Assembly (NCBI RefSeq): GCF_018882055.1 | Contig: NZ_JACVPF010000002.1 | Coordinates: 186,001 to 250,000, forward strand | Reading direction: 5' to 3' | Source: Polynucleobacter sp. es-MAR-4 | GTDB taxonomy: Bacteria > Pseudomonadota > Gammaproteobacteria > Burkholderiales > Burkholderiaceae | Length of the DNA: 64,000 bases | Shown here: one piece after another, positions 10,249 through 22,052 of the stretch | How the letters are laid out: the number at the start of each line of letters is the position of its first letter | Numbering within the stretch: position 1 is the stretch's first letter | Position numbers and translations under genes: made by a program | The notes under the pieces: model-generated | Databases searched by the model: none | Told to the model about the DNA's origin: nothing | Seen by the model: only the letters and a program-made list of their open reading frames with translations

Positions 10249-12516
10249 TTACAAAGTGATATCCGGCTCTTGCCTTACACAATCAACGTAGTACTGACTG
10301 CGCCCATCAATATCGGCTTTAACTAGGCCGTGAATATCAGTTTCAAAGCCTGGGAATTGATCATTGAAATCACGCGCAAAGTAGAGGTAGTCAATGATGC
10401 GTTTATTGAAGCGTTCACCCGGGATGAGAAGCGGAATGCCGGGAGGATATGGAGTTACTAGCATTGCGGTAATGCGGTCTTCCAGTTGATCCAATGGAAC
10501 ACGATCTACTTTCTTATGCGCCATCTTGGCCCAAGCTTCTGAAGGCATCATTGCAGGCACCATGTCTGAGGTATACATCTCAGTAGTCATACGGGCAACG
10601 TTACGACTCTTATAGAACTCATGGATCTGCTGGCAGATATCTTTCAGGCCAACGCGCTCATAACGAGGATGCTTAGCAACGAACTCTGGCAATACTTTCC
10701 AGAGCGGAGCATTTTTATCAAAGTGATCCTTGAACTGTTGAAGCTCGGTCACTAAGGTATTCCAACGTCCCTTAGTAATGCCAATCGTGAACATGATGAA
10801 GAAAGAGTAAAGACCGCACTTCTCTACGATCACGCCATGCTCAGCTAAGTACTTAGTAACGATACTTGCTGGGATACCCATAGAGCCGAAGTTGCCTTCA
10901 ATATCTAAACCAGGCGTTACTACTGTCGCTTTGATTGGATCGAGCATATTGAAGTCTTTGGCGACTTTACCGAAATCATGCCAGCTAGCATTGGGCTCAA
11001 GTATCCAATCTGAACGCTCGCCAATACCCTCTTCGGTCAAATGATCTGGACCCCAAACCTTGAACCACCAATCTGCGCCAAACTTATCATCAACTTCACG
11101 CATCGCCCGACGGAAATCCATCGCCTCGGCAATAGATTCTTCAACTAGCGTAGTGCCGCCAGGAGCCTCCATCATGGCAGCAGATACATCGCATGAAGCA
11201 ATGATGGCGTACTGCGGACTGGTGGAGGTATGCATCAAATAGGCTTCATTGAAGCAGTCGCGGTCAAGCTTGTGCTCCTCCGCATCCTGCACCAATACCT
11301 GCGAAGCTTGAGAGAGTCCAGCCAATAACTTATGGGTTGATTGGGTAGCAAACATCAAACTCTTTTTGGTACGCTTACGATCTGCACCAATCGCATGCAT
11401 ATCTTTGTAGAAAGGATGGAATGCAGCGTGCGGCAACCAAGCCTCATCGAAATGCAGTGAATCTACTTTGCCGTCGAGCATATCTTTAATCATCTCGACG
11501 TTATAGATGATCCCATCATAGGTGCTTTGGGTGAGCGTCATTACGCGAGGTACTACGTTCTTGTCCTTAATGAAGGGGTTAGCATCAATTTTCTTCTTGA
11601 TGTTTTTCCACTCAAACTCTTCCTTAGGAATCGGACCAATAATGCCCAGATGATTACGAGTTGGCATCAAGAAGATGGGGATCGCACCCATCATCGTGAT
11701 CGAATGAATCACAGACTTATGGCAATTACGATCCACTAAGACGACGTCACCAGGGGCAACAGTCGAGTGCCAAACAATTTTGTTTGATGTAGAGGTGCCA
11801 TTGGTTACGAAGAACAAATGGTCAGTATTAAAGATGCGCGCAGCATTGCGCTCACTTTGCAATACGGGGCCAGTGTGATCCAGTAGTTGACCCAACTCTT
11901 CCACTGCATTGCAAACGTCAGCACGAAGCATGTTCTCGCCAAAGAATTGATGGAACATGCGGCCCACTGGGCTCTTCAAAAAAGCGACACCGCCAGAGTG
12001 GCCCGGGCAATGCCAAGAGTAAGAGCCTTCAGAGGCGTAATTAGTTAAAGCGCGGAAGAATGGTGGAGCTAATGAATCCAGGTACACCTTTGCTTCACGA
12101 ATAATGTGACGTGCCACAAACTCCGGCGTATCTTCATTCATATGAATGAAGCCGTGCAACTCACGCAAGATGTCATTTGGCATATGACGTGAAGTACGGG
12201 TCTCACCATACAAGAAGATTGGAATATCTTCATTACGCTTACGTACTTCAGTGATAAAGGCGCGCAAGTTATTTAATGCTGGCAAATCATGGTCTTCAGA
12301 GTCGGAAACAAACTCTTCGTCATCGATGGACACAATAAAGCTGGAAGCGCGGGAGGCCTGTTGCGCAAAGGATGTGAGGTCGCCGTAGCTAGTTAAGCCA
12401 ATAACCTCCATGCCTTCGTTTTCAATGGCTTCCGCTAAGTCGCGAATACCCGAACCTGAAATATTTTCAGAGCGAAAGTCCTCATCAATAATGATGATTG
12501 GAAAACGAAATTTCAT
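10249..12516 (-). CDS. PLP-dependent Orn/Lys/Arg decarboxylase (arginine decarboxylase most likely)
   Basis: Decarboxylates a basic amino acid to a diamine or agmatine, for polyamine synthesis or acid stress. The 755-residue protein has the N-terminal receiver-like wing domain (about 1-130), then the PLP fold with the cofactor lysine in STHKLLAGLSQAS at about residue 396, and the large C-terminal domain. This is the size and layout of the LdcI/AdiA/SpeC group. The residues around the lysine resemble the arginine-type enzyme, but substrate choice cannot be settled by eye. A Shine-Dalgarno AAAGG lies before the ATG. dcd follows upstream on the same strand. Confidence 0.85.
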   Translation of the reverse strand: MKFRFPIIIIDEDFRSENISGSGIRDLAEAIENEGMEVIGLTSYGDLTSFAQQASRASSFIVSIDDEEFVSDSEDHDLPALNNLRAFITEVRKRNEDIPIFLYGETRTSRHMPNDILRELHGFIHMNEDTPEFVARHIIREAKVYLDSLAPPFFRALTNYASEGSYSWHCPGHSGGVAFLKSPVGRMFHQFFGENMLRADVCNAVEELGQLLDHTGPVLQSERNAARIFNTDHLFFVTNGTSTSNKIVWHSTVAPGDVVLVDRNCHKSVIHSITMMGAIPIFLMPTRNHLGIIGPIPKEEFEWKNIKKKIDANPFIKDKNVVPRVMTLTQSTYDGIIYNVEMIKDMLDGKVDSLHFDEAWLPHAAFHPFYKDMHAIGADRKRTKKSLMFATQSTHKLLAGLSQASQVLVQDAEEHKLDRDCFNEAYLMHTSTSPQYAIIASCDVSAAMMEAPGGTTLVEESIAEAMDFRRAMREVDDKFGADWWFKVWGPDHLTEEGIGERSDWILEPNASWHDFGKVAKDFNMLDPIKATVVTPGLDIEGNFGSMGIPASIVTKYLAEHGVIVEKCGLYSFFIMFTIGITKGRWNTLVTELQQFKDHFDKNAPLWKVLPEFVAKHPRYERVGLKDICQQIHEFYKSRNVARMTTEMYTSDMVPAMMPSEAWAKMAHKKVDRVPLDQLEDRITAMLVTPYPPGIPLLIPGERFNKRIIDYLYFARDFNDQFPGFETDIHGLVKADIDGRSQYYVDCVRQEPDITL

Positions 12517-12555
12517 GAGTAGCCTTTAAATTCGCCAATACGGCGATTAAACAGA

Positions 12556-13122
12556 TTAAGTCTTTGGCAGAGTGACGCCGACTTGGCCTTGATACTTGCC
12601 GCCACGATCTTTGTACGATGTACCGCATACTTCATCGCTTTCAAAGAACAGAACTTGTGCACATCCTTCGCCAGCATAAATCTTTGCAGGCAGTGGAGTT
12701 GTATTAGAAAACTCGAGTGTGACGTAACCTTCCCACTCAGGCTCGAATGGGGTGACGTTCACAATAATTCCACAGCGAGCATAGGTACTCTTACCGACGC
12801 ACACTGTTAATACGCTACGAGGAATCTTGAAGTACTCAACTGTTCTTGCTAAGGCAAAAGAGTTTGGAGGAATGATGCAAACCGGACCCTTGAAATCAAC
12901 GAATGATTGTTCATCGAAATTCTTAGGATCAACGATAGTGCTATTGATGTTCGTAAAAATCTTGAACTCATCAGCGCAACGAATGTCATAGCCATAGCTT
13001 GAAGTGCCATAGCTCACAATTTTTTGCCCGGCGGCATCTTGGCGGACCTGCCCAGGTTCAAATGGGCTGATCATGCCTTGCTCGCCCATGCGGCGGATCC
13101 AGTGGTCAGATTTAATAGTCAT
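12556..13122 (-). CDS. dcd: dCTP deaminase
   Basis: Converts dCTP to dUTP, feeding dTMP synthesis. The 188-residue product is normal length and shows the trimeric family motifs: [11 protein letters not shown] near residue 38, [16 protein letters not shown] at about 111-120 and [17 protein letters not shown] near residue 150. The ATG at 13122 fits the family's short N-terminus. The downstream decarboxylase gene starts 40 bases after the stop. Confidence 0.95.
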   Translation of the reverse strand: MTIKSDHWIRRMGEQGMISPFEPGQVRQDAAGQKIVSYGTSSYGYDIRCADEFKIFTNINSTIVDPKNFDEQSFVDFKGPVCIIPPNSFALARTVEYFKIPRSVLTVCVGKSTYARCGIIVNVTPFEPEWEGYVTLEFSNTTPLPAKIYAGEGCAQVLFFESDEVCGTSYKDRGGKYQGQVGVTLPKT

Positions 13123-13163
13123 GGCCGAATTGTAAAACCATCGCAGGCCATATGCCCACGAAT

Positions 13164-14012
13164 TTAAGAGGTAACAGGAGGGGAGGTAAAAATCACCCTC
13201 TCAGGGGCATTGAAGATCTCAAAATGCTTTCCGGAACAGCGGGATAGCAGGGTGAGATTGGTTTTGCGGGCAAGCTCGAGGCCCATTAAGGTCATACCGG
13301 AGCGAGTCATCAAGAAAGGGATGCCCATCTGAGCACCTTTAATCACCATCTCAGAGGTGAGACGCCCAGTAGTAAAGAAGATCAGGTCTTTGCCCGGCTT
13401 ATCAGCCAGCCACATCAGACCAGAAATGGAGTCAACGGCATTGTGACGGCCAACATCCTCAATAAAATGCAGTAGACGGACATTGTTATTGCCATCCCGC
13501 TCAAAAACAGCGCAGGCATGAACGGAGCCTGATTTCTTATAGATAGTGTCGTGAACTCGAATGCTGTCGATGAGGGCCACTATTGCCTCTTGGGTTAATG
13601 GAGGGCCATCTGGCAATCTGATCTCCGCCATCTCCTCAATCAAGCCACCAAACATCGTGCCCTGCCCGCAACCTGTAGTCACTACCCGCTTACTGGTGAG
13701 AGCATCGATATCTACTGTGCTGCGATGGGTCTTCACAGCTGCAGAATCCGTCTCCCAGTCCACCTGGATACTCGCAATATCGTCTGGAGACTCTACTAGC
13801 CGCTGATTACGCAAATAGCCCAGCACCAAAGCCTCAGGAGCACTCCCCAAGGTCATCAAGGTAACCACCTCACGCTTATCCAGGTAAATCGTTAAAGGGC
13901 GCTCCCCGGGGATATGAGTTGTTTTGATGCGTCCTGCCTCATCCATGACCTGTACCTCGTGCACTAGGGGCACGGAAGCGTGAGACATCTGAATGTGGTG
14001 GGGCAAAGCCAT
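13164..14012 (-). CDS. fdhD: Formate dehydrogenase accessory sulfurtransferase FdhD
   Basis: Transfers sulfur to the molybdenum cofactor of formate dehydrogenase. The 282-residue protein has the conserved TGCGQGT segment near residue 120-126, [11 protein letters not shown] and [21 protein letters not shown], all typical of the family. The motif has one cysteine (CGQG) where the E. coli protein has two. The ATG at 14012 (MALPHH) follows an AAGAGG Shine-Dalgarno with six-base spacing and is preferred over the TTG at 14036. No formate dehydrogenase subunit is in the window, but an oxalate route that would yield formate lies 4 kb away. Confidence 0.9.
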   Translation of the reverse strand: MALPHHIQMSHASVPLVHEVQVMDEAGRIKTTHIPGERPLTIYLDKREVVTLMTLGSAPEALVLGYLRNQRLVESPDDIASIQVDWETDSAAVKTHRSTVDIDALTSKRVVTTGCGQGTMFGGLIEEMAEIRLPDGPPLTQEAIVALIDSIRVHDTIYKKSGSVHACAVFERDGNNNVRLLHFIEDVGRHNAVDSISGLMWLADKPGKDLIFFTTGRLTSEMVIKGAQMGIPFLMTRSGMTLMGLELARKTNLTLLSRCSGKHFEIFNAPERVIFTSPPVTS

Positions 14013-14141
14013 AAAACGCCTCTTAAATAGGTTCAAATCGGTGTTAACTTTAACCGCAGACTAAAATTGGTGCTGAAGTTGAGGCCTAAGGCCCATAATC
14101 CTGTATTCCCATTTGTTGAAATTATTTCTATTTAAGACCGC

Positions 14142-15812
14142 ATGAGTAGCCCCAAACGTCGCCTGCTAGTTACCTCCGCCTTGCCTTACGCCAATGGCCA
14201 GATTCATATTGGGCATTTGGTGGAATACGTCCAGACTGATATTTGGGTGCGCTTCCAAAGAATGCGTGGTCACGAAGTGCATTATGTTGGCGCTGATGAC
14301 ACCCATGGCACTCCGATTATGTTGCGCGCTGAAAAAGAGGGACTCACTCCCAAAGAACTCATCGCGAACGTTTGGAAAGAGCACAAGCGCGACTTTGATG
14401 ATTTCTTAATCTCTTTCGATAACTACTACACCACAGATAGCCCTGAAAACGAAAAGCTCTCTCAAAGCATCTATCTCAAATTGCGCGATGCTGGCTTAAT
14501 TGAAATGCGCTCTATTGAGCAAGCATACGATCCCGTTAAAGAGATGTTCTTGCCAGATCGTTTTATTAAAGGCGAATGTCCTAAGTGCGGCGCTAAAGAT
14601 CAGTATGGCGACTCTTGCGAAAAGTGCGGAGCAACCTACTCCCCAACTGACTTAAAAAACCCATTCTCCGTAGTGAGTGGTGCAACACCCATTAAAAAAG
14701 TTTCCGACCATTACTTCTTTAAGTTATCCGATCCTCGCTGTGAGACTTTCTTGCGCGAGTGGACTCAAGTAAAAACGCCACTACAACCTGAAGCTCGTAA
14801 CAAGATGAAGGAGTGGGTTGGACAGCCAGGAGATAGCAAGCTTGGTGACTGGGATATCTCCCGTGATGCACCCTACTTTGGCTTTGAAATCCCAGACGCA
14901 CCTGGCAAATATTTCTATGTGTGGCTTGATGCACCGATTGGCTACTACGCCAGCTTCCTCAACTACTGCCAGAGCAAAGGCTTGGACTTTGAGGAATGGG
15001 TTAAGCCCGATACAACCACCGAGCAATATCACTTTATCGGTAAAGATATTCTGTATTTCCATACACTCTTTTGGCCAGCAACTCTGCACTTTGCAGGTTA
15101 CCGCACACCAACCAATGTATTTGCTCACGGCTTCCTCACGGTAGATGGTGAGAAGATGAGCAAGTCACGTGGCACTCTCATTTCCGCACATAGCGTGATT
15201 GAGTCTGGATTCAATCCAGAATGGTTCCGCTACTACTTTGCAACCAAACTCAATGACAGCATGGAGGATTTAGATTTAAATCTTCAAGACTTTGTTGCAC
15301 GAGTCAACAGTGATCTATTGGGTAAGTACATCAATATCGCAAGTCGAAGTGCTGGCTTCTTGGTGAAACGTTTTGGCGGCGTTGTTTCTGATGCAGCAAT
15401 GCAAAACCCACTGCTTGCTGACATTGCATCCGCAAGTGAAAAAATTGCCGAGTTGTATGAAGCACGTGAATACGCAAAAGCATTGCGTACGATTATGGAG
15501 CTGGCAGATAAGGTCAATGCTTTCGTTGATGAAAACAAACCTTGGGAGATCGCTAAAGATCCGGAGCGTGAAGCTGACTTGCAACAAGTGTGCAGCGTCA
15601 CCTTAGAGGCATTCCGTCTATTAAGCCTCTATCTCAAGCCAGTCTTGCCTCAAGTTACCGCTGGAGTTGAGGACTTCCTGTCGGTTCCAGCCATGACCTG
15701 GAATGACGTTAAAACGCCGCTCTCCAGCCAAAATCCGATCAAAGCCTATAAACACCTCATGACCCGTGTCGAGGCGCCTCAAATCGAGGCTTTATTGGCA
15801 GCAAACCTGTAA
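14142..15812 (+). CDS. metG: Methionyl-tRNA synthetase, short form without C-terminal tRNA-binding domain
   Basis: Charges initiator and elongator tRNA-Met. HIGH is at residues 22-25 (QIHIGH) and KMSKS at about 338-342; a CPKCG...CEKCG zinc knuckle lies near 147-163. The protein stops at 556 residues, right after the anticodon-binding helical domain, whereas the E. coli enzyme (677 residues) goes on into a tRNA-binding/dimerisation domain. No leftover of that domain is visible in any frame of the 147 bases that follow. Short MetRS forms exist in other bacteria, so it is probably functional. The ATG at 14142 starts MSSPKRR. Confidence 0.95.
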   Translation: MSSPKRRLLVTSALPYANGQIHIGHLVEYVQTDIWVRFQRMRGHEVHYVGADDTHGTPIMLRAEKEGLTPKELIANVWKEHKRDFDDFLISFDNYYTTDSPENEKLSQSIYLKLRDAGLIEMRSIEQAYDPVKEMFLPDRFIKGECPKCGAKDQYGDSCEKCGATYSPTDLKNPFSVVSGATPIKKVSDHYFFKLSDPRCETFLREWTQVKTPLQPEARNKMKEWVGQPGDSKLGDWDISRDAPYFGFEIPDAPGKYFYVWLDAPIGYYASFLNYCQSKGLDFEEWVKPDTTTEQYHFIGKDILYFHTLFWPATLHFAGYRTPTNVFAHGFLTVDGEKMSKSRGTLISAHSVIESGFNPEWFRYYFATKLNDSMEDLDLNLQDFVARVNSDLLGKYINIASRSAGFLVKRFGGVVSDAAMQNPLLADIASASEKIAELYEAREYAKALRTIMELADKVNAFVDENKPWEIAKDPEREADLQQVCSVTLEAFRLLSLYLKPVLPQVTAGVEDFLSVPAMTWNDVKTPLSSQNPIKAYKHLMTRVEAPQIEALLAANL

Positions 15813-15962
15813 AAAAGACCTCAAAAAGGCGAATTTCTAGGAATTAGCCAAAAAGTCGGCAGGTTTGTAGGAAAAATCGTTAATAATGATGGGCTAGGCA
15901 GATCATTGCTACGCAGTAATTTTTGCAAGTTATTGAATTAATTAAGAATTTTAGGAAATATG

Positions 15963-16143
15963 ATGGCTAGATATACATCCGAATTCACCCAGTTCTTAAA
16001 TGAGCTCAAATCCGAGAAACCAGAGCTCGAAGCAGGTCAGCAAGCTGGTCGCGCCCTTCTTTGGGATAAAGAGCCTTTAACAACTGAAGATCAACGTCGC
16101 GCTAAGGCAGCCAAGTTAAAGCAGCGCGCTTACGTGTATTCGA

Positions 16144-16151
<8 letters not shown>
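15963..16151 (+). CDS. Small DUF3460-like protein
   Basis: A 62-residue cytosolic protein starting MARYTSEFTQFL, rich in charge and probably helical, with no known function. It resembles the DUF3460 family of betaproteobacterial proteins. There are two adjacent ATGs; the second (15963) has the better spacing from AGGA at 15953-15956. It ends inside the start of scpA, overlapping by eight bases, so the two are translationally coupled. The conserved place before scpA suggests a linked role but proves nothing. Confidence 0.75.
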
Positions 16152-17883
<1,732 letters not shown>

Positions 17884-17890
17884 TATGGCT

Positions 17891-18823
17891 TTACAGCGCA
17901 AAGAACTGACCGACTTCCAAGCTCAACTCTTTAGCCAATTCAGCACCGGTAACTTTCCCTGCGGCACCTTTTGCCTTGAGGACTTCAATCTGCCCACCAT
18001 GGCAAGCAACGAAGAATGAATCCAAAGTAATTTGCGTGATTTCGCCAGGCTTACCCTTAACCGATCCGAAGGTAGCTGCTACATGCTTGTGGCAATCGTA
18101 AATTTGTACCTTTTGCTCACCAAACTTAGTCCAAGCACCAGGCGCAGGATTGCATGCGCGTATTAGGTTATAGATTTGAGTAATGTGAGTAGCCCAGTGA
18201 ATTTGAGCGGCATTCGCATCAAACCAACCTTCATAATTCGCCTGTGACTCATCTTGAACTATCTCCTGATGCTTGTTAGCAACCACGAGATCCGCAGCCT
18301 CTAATAGCGCTTTCACACCAACCGGGAATAAGTGATCGAAATACACCTTACCCAAAGTATCGTCAGGGCCAATAGCAACTTCTTTTTGCAAAATGACTTC
18401 GCCCTCATCCAAACCATCGGATGGGCGGAAGATAGTTAGACCTGTTTTCTCTTCACCCAAAGCGATCGCCCAATTAATGGCGCTAGGGCCACGGTACTTC
18501 GGCAATAAGGATGGGTGATATTGAATGGTTCCATGCTTTGGAATTTTGCAAAGTTCTTGCGGTACAAACTGGATGACGTAGGCCATGACGCAAATATCAG
18601 CCTTACTATCAATCATCGCTTGCGCTGCTTCGGAGCCTTTGAGTGAGGCAAATTGCAAGGGGGTTAAGCCTCTTGCAATCGCCGCCTCTTTCAGCACCTC
18701 AGGCTTGCTAGATTTAGGATTATCTGGCGGACAAAAAACAGCAACGACCTCATCACCACGATCTAAAAAAGCTTCTAATGCCGCCTTACCAAAATCTGCA
18801 CTCCCAATCAGCGCAACACGCAT
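17891..18823 (-). CDS. Stand-alone formyltransferase resembling the hydrolase domain of 10-formyl-THF dehydrogenase
   Basis: A 310-residue protein of the formyltransferase fold. It has YHPSLLP with the likely catalytic His103, SAINW, and GLDEGEVILQKE with Asp139. The 36-residue spacing of these two residues equals that of His106 and Asp142 in the animal 10-formyl-THF dehydrogenase. It also shares the PGAWT..GEQK block. Where Fmt has Asn two residues before the His, this has Gln. It is therefore not the initiator-tRNA enzyme Fmt; a 10-formyl-THF hydrolase or formyl transfer role is more likely. The gene starts one base after the upstream CoA-transferase gene ends, so it belongs to the oxalate block. 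Confidence 0.75.
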   Translation of the reverse strand: MRVALIGSADFGKAALEAFLDRGDEVVAVFCPPDNPKSSKPEVLKEAAIARGLTPLQFASLKGSEAAQAMIDSKADICVMAYVIQFVPQELCKIPKHGTIQYHPSLLPKYRGPSAINWAIALGEEKTGLTIFRPSDGLDEGEVILQKEVAIGPDDTLGKVYFDHLFPVGVKALLEAADLVVANKHQEIVQDESQANYEGWFDANAAQIHWATHITQIYNLIRACNPAPGAWTKFGEQKVQIYDCHKHVAATFGSVKGKPGEITQITLDSFFVACHGGQIEVLKAKGAAGKVTGAELAKELSLEVGQFFAL

Positions 18824-18824
18824 C

Positions 18825-20072
18825 TTAGATCACCTTATCGTGACGAAGACTGATTAACTCATCTGTTGAGTAACCTAACTCACTCAAGATCTCATCAGTA
18901 TGCTCGCCTAACAATGGTGAACGCGTCACATCTGTTGGGCTATCAGACATCTTGATTGGATTACCCACAGTGAGATACTTGCCACGAATTGGATGATCCA
19001 CTTCAACAACAGTGCCGGTGGCACGCAATGCTGGCTCTTCTGCGATTTCTTTCATCGACAAAATTGGACCGCATGGAATGTCATATTTATTCAAAATATC
19101 CATGACTTCGAATTTGGTCTTAGTCATTGTCCATTTTTCAATTTCACCGAAAATTTCCATGAGGTGCGGCAAACGGGCCATTGGGGATGCAAAGCGAACA
19201 TCTGTGATCCAATCTTCGCGACCGATTACTTTGCAAATTGCCTCCCAAACTGGAGCCTGAACAATGACGTACATATAGGCGTTTGGATCGGTTTCCCAAC
19301 CTTTGCATTTCACAATCCAGCCAGGCTGACCACCACCAGAGGCATTACCAGCACGAGGTACAGAGTCGCCAAATTCACCATTAGGAAACTGTGGATACTC
19401 CTGCATTAGACCTACACGCTCTAAGCGCTGTTGATCGCGCAACTTCACACGGCACAAGTTCAAAACAGCATCCTGCATCGCTGCTAATACTTTTTGACCG
19501 CGACCAGAGTGGGTGCGTTGATATAGCGCCGTCACAATACCCAATGCCAAATGCAAACCAGTACCGCTATCGCCGATCTGAGCACCAGTCACCATTGGAG
19601 GGCCATCATCAAAACCGGTTGTCGATGCCGAACCACCAGCGCACTGAGCAACGTTTTCATAAACTTTGCAGTCTTCGTAAGGACCAGGGCCAAAACCTTT
19701 AACTGAAGCCATAATCATCATTGGGTTGAGTTCTTGAATACGCTCCCAAGAAAAGCCCATGCGATCTAATGCACCAGGGGCAAAGTTCTCAACGAGAACA
19801 TCACACTCTTTAATCAAACGCTCCAAGATTTCTTTGCCTTTTGGAGTCTTCGTATTCACAGTAATTGAACGCTTGTTATGGTTCAACATCGTGAAATACA
19901 AACTATCTGCATCAGGGATGTCACGCAATTGACCGCGAGTGGCATCACCCTCACCTGATTTTTCTACTTTGATTACGTCTGCGCCAAACCATGCAAGTAA
20001 CTGAGTACAGGTAGGGCCGGATTGAACGTGGGTGAAGTCAAGAATTTTGACCCCTTCTAATGCTTTTGCCAT
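18825..20072 (-). CDS. Formyl-CoA transferase paralogue with altered active-site loop
   Basis: Class III CoA-transferase of 415 residues, close to the canonical Frc encoded at 20726-21976. The catalytic Asp168 in IGDSG is kept, as are the [16 protein letters not shown] and [11 protein letters not shown] blocks. Two positions differ: the glycine loop reads ASGGGQP (Ser245 for the first Gly), and the [10 protein letters not shown] block reads GFDD, with Asp in place of Trp. Those changes are near the active site in the known enzymes, so the acceptor acid or donor may differ. It is followed after one base by the formyltransferase gene. A class of oxalate or related dicarboxylate CoA-transferase is inferred. 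Confidence 0.82.
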   Translation of the reverse strand: MAKALEGVKILDFTHVQSGPTCTQLLAWFGADVIKVEKSGEGDATRGQLRDIPDADSLYFTMLNHNKRSITVNTKTPKGKEILERLIKECDVLVENFAPGALDRMGFSWERIQELNPMMIMASVKGFGPGPYEDCKVYENVAQCAGGSASTTGFDDGPPMVTGAQIGDSGTGLHLALGIVTALYQRTHSGRGQKVLAAMQDAVLNLCRVKLRDQQRLERVGLMQEYPQFPNGEFGDSVPRAGNASGGGQPGWIVKCKGWETDPNAYMYVIVQAPVWEAICKVIGREDWITDVRFASPMARLPHLMEIFGEIEKWTMTKTKFEVMDILNKYDIPCGPILSMKEIAEEPALRATGTVVEVDHPIRGKYLTVGNPIKMSDSPTDVTRSPLLGEHTDEILSELGYSTDELISLRHDKVI

Positions 20073-20146
20073 GATTAAAGTCCTAATAAGATTGAAATTT
20101 TGAATTAAGCCAATTTTACCAGCGACGGATTGCGGTGCAACATGGC

Positions 20147-20165
20147 GTGCCTATTTATTAGGCAC
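20147..20165. repeat. Perfect 7-base inverted repeat between the PAS gene and the frc paralogue
   Basis: GTGCCTA and TAGGCAC flank a TTTAT loop in the 135-base gap downstream of the PAS gene and upstream of the frc paralogue on the minus strand. It could be a weak terminator for the first or an operator for the second. No T-tract follows on the minus strand, which favours an operator slightly. Confidence 0.35.
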
Positions 20166-20207
20166 ATCCAGCAAGGGATGCCCCATATTGGTTATTTGGA
20201 GGCAAAT

Positions 20208-20630
20208 TTATTGATTTTCAAGATCAGAAAGTCGCTTTTTAAGCGCCCTTTCTTCGGCAAAACGCTCAGTCTCATCACGAATCACCGCTGCAACACCATT
20301 AGCCTGATGTTTCTCGTCAAACAACATGCCCACTGTAAACGCAATAGATAAGGTGCGTCCATCCTTGTGTTTTGCCGGAACCTTTAATAATGAAGTGCCA
20401 TAGCGGGTAGTGCCGGTCTCCATAGACTTGCTGTAACCCTCATTATGTTTCTGGCGCTGACGCTCAGGAACAATCAAATCCAGTGTATTTCCAAGTGCCT
20501 CCGCTTCCGAGTACCCAAAAATCCTGGTGGCAGCTGCATTCCAAAGCACAATCTTTTCATGAGCATCGGCCACGATGACTGCATCACCGACACAGTCAAT
20601 CAGTTGAAGTAAATCGACAGTTGTTTTCAT
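20208..20630 (-). CDS. Stand-alone PAS-domain protein
   Basis: A 140-residue protein that is almost entirely one PAS fold: DAVIVADAHEKIVLWNAAATRIFGYS near residues 16-41 (blocks), EALGNTLDLIVPE, then KHKDGRTLSIAFTVG and a final VIRDETERFAEER. The last 15-20 residues look like a short coiled coil. There is no kinase, GGDEF or HTH domain. It may bind a small ligand or flavin/heme and act by protein contact. It sits between two CoA-transferase genes, cut off from frc by a strong terminator, so it may have its own promoter. Confidence 0.85.
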   Translation of the reverse strand: MKTTVDLLQLIDCVGDAVIVADAHEKIVLWNAAATRIFGYSEAEALGNTLDLIVPERQRQKHNEGYSKSMETGTTRYGTSLLKVPAKHKDGRTLSIAFTVGMLFDEKHQANGVAAVIRDETERFAEERALKKRLSDLENQ

Positions 20631-20672
20631 CCCGTCAGTCTAAAGACTTTCATTCTGTTCGGGTAAATAAAA

Positions 20673-20697
20673 AAAGGCGCTCACGAGGAGCGCCTTT
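20673..20697 (-). terminator. Rho-independent terminator after frc
   Basis: Read on the minus strand, a perfect 10-base stem (AAAGGCGCTC/GAGCGCCTTT) with a five-base loop runs into TTTTTTATT. It lies 29 bases after the frc stop and 43 bases before the PAS gene start, so it ends the oxc-frc message. Confidence 0.9.
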
Positions 20698-20725
20698 AAG
20701 ATCGCAAAAAAATTACTTATTGTTA

Positions 20726-21976
20726 TTAAACCGCTTTTGCTGCATGCAACTTAGCAATGTCATCAGCGTTATAGCCAAGATCTTTCAATACTTCATCAGT
20801 GTGCTCACCCAAAACTGGTGATGGACCAACGTCGATCTTCAAATCAGAGAACTTGATTGGGCTACCGATTGTTAAGTACTTGCCACGAACTTTGTGGTCA
20901 ACTTCAACGATAGAGCCACTCTTACGCAAGTCAGGTGATGCAGCCAATTCTTTCATTGAGAGAACTGGTGCGCAAGGAATGTCGAACTTGCGGAGGATAT
21001 CCACAGCTTCGTACTTAGTCTTGTCCTTGAGCCAATCTTCAATCGTTGCGAAGATGTCAAAAATCTTATCTTGACGTGCTTCTGCAGTCATGTACGCTGG
21101 ATCAGTTGCCCACTCTGGCTTGCCCAAAGCTTTAGTAATTGGCTCCCAAGCATGACCTTGGATAGTGAAGTAGATGTATGCGTTTGGATCTGTTTCCCAG
21201 CCCTTACACTTCAATACCCATCCTGGCTGACCACCACCACCAGCGTTACCGCCACGTGGAACTACGTCAGAGAATGTGCCGTGTGGATACTGTGGGTACT
21301 CTTCGAGGTAACCAACTTTATCCAAACGCTGTTGATCGCGCAATTTAACGCGGCACAAGTTCAATACAGCATCTTGCATTGAGCAGGATACTTTTTGACC
21401 TTTGCCAGTTTTCTGACGCTGCATCAATGCAGTCAAGATACCAATAGCCAAATGCATACCAGTGTTGCTATCGCCCAAGGCAGCAGCAGAAACTGTAGGA
21501 GGACCATCCCAGAAACCAGTTGTGGATGCGGCACCGCCAGCACACTGAGCAACGTTCTCGTATACCTTTAAGTCTTCGTATGAGTGACCATCGCTAAAGC
21601 CTTTTACAGAAGCCATAATCATTTTTGGATTCAGTTCTTGAATACGCGCCCAGCTAAAACCCATACGATCCAAAGCGCCTGGACCAAAGTTCTCGACCAT
21701 GACGTCGGAAGTCTTGATCATCTTCTCTAAAACTTCTTTACCTTCTTGAGTCTTGGTATCCAAAGTCAAAGAACGCTTATTACCGTTCAACATAGTGAAG
21801 TACAAAGCATCTGCACCTGGTATATCGCGCAACTGGCTTCGAGTTACGTCACCTGAGCCTGGACGCTCTACTTTAATAACGTCCGCACCGTACCAAGCCA
21901 ATAGCTGAGTACATGCAGGACCTGCCTGTACGTGTGTGAAGTCGATGATACGAATGCCGTCTAATGGTTTAGTCAT
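20726..21976 (-). CDS. frc: Formyl-CoA:oxalate CoA-transferase
   Basis: Moves CoA from formyl-CoA to oxalate, giving oxalyl-CoA and formate. The 416-residue protein matches the E. coli and Oxalobacter enzymes in long stretches: LGDSNTG with the catalytic Asp169, [10 protein letters not shown], the glycine loop NAGGGGQPG at about 244-251, and [10 protein letters not shown]. It lies about 75 bases downstream of oxc on the same strand, and a strong terminator follows, so oxc-frc forms a two-gene operon. The Shine-Dalgarno AAGGAGA before the ATG is strong. Confidence 0.95.
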   Translation of the reverse strand: MTKPLDGIRIIDFTHVQAGPACTQLLAWYGADVIKVERPGSGDVTRSQLRDIPGADALYFTMLNGNKRSLTLDTKTQEGKEVLEKMIKTSDVMVENFGPGALDRMGFSWARIQELNPKMIMASVKGFSDGHSYEDLKVYENVAQCAGGAASTTGFWDGPPTVSAAALGDSNTGMHLAIGILTALMQRQKTGKGQKVSCSMQDAVLNLCRVKLRDQQRLDKVGYLEEYPQYPHGTFSDVVPRGGNAGGGGQPGWVLKCKGWETDPNAYIYFTIQGHAWEPITKALGKPEWATDPAYMTAEARQDKIFDIFATIEDWLKDKTKYEAVDILRKFDIPCAPVLSMKELAASPDLRKSGSIVEVDHKVRGKYLTIGSPIKFSDLKIDVGPSPVLGEHTDEVLKDLGYNADDIAKLHAAKAV

Positions 21977-22052
21977 GTTTGATTCTCCTTAAAGTCTTTC
22001 TTGTGTGTTGCTAAATTTGTTCTTAAAAAATTACGTATCAAATGCTTTTGGA

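Noticed and set aside
18825..21976. The two CoA-transferase genes as a recent tandem duplication
   Set aside because: They differ at many positions, including active-site residues, and a PAS gene lies between them; the duplication is old or one was acquired separately.
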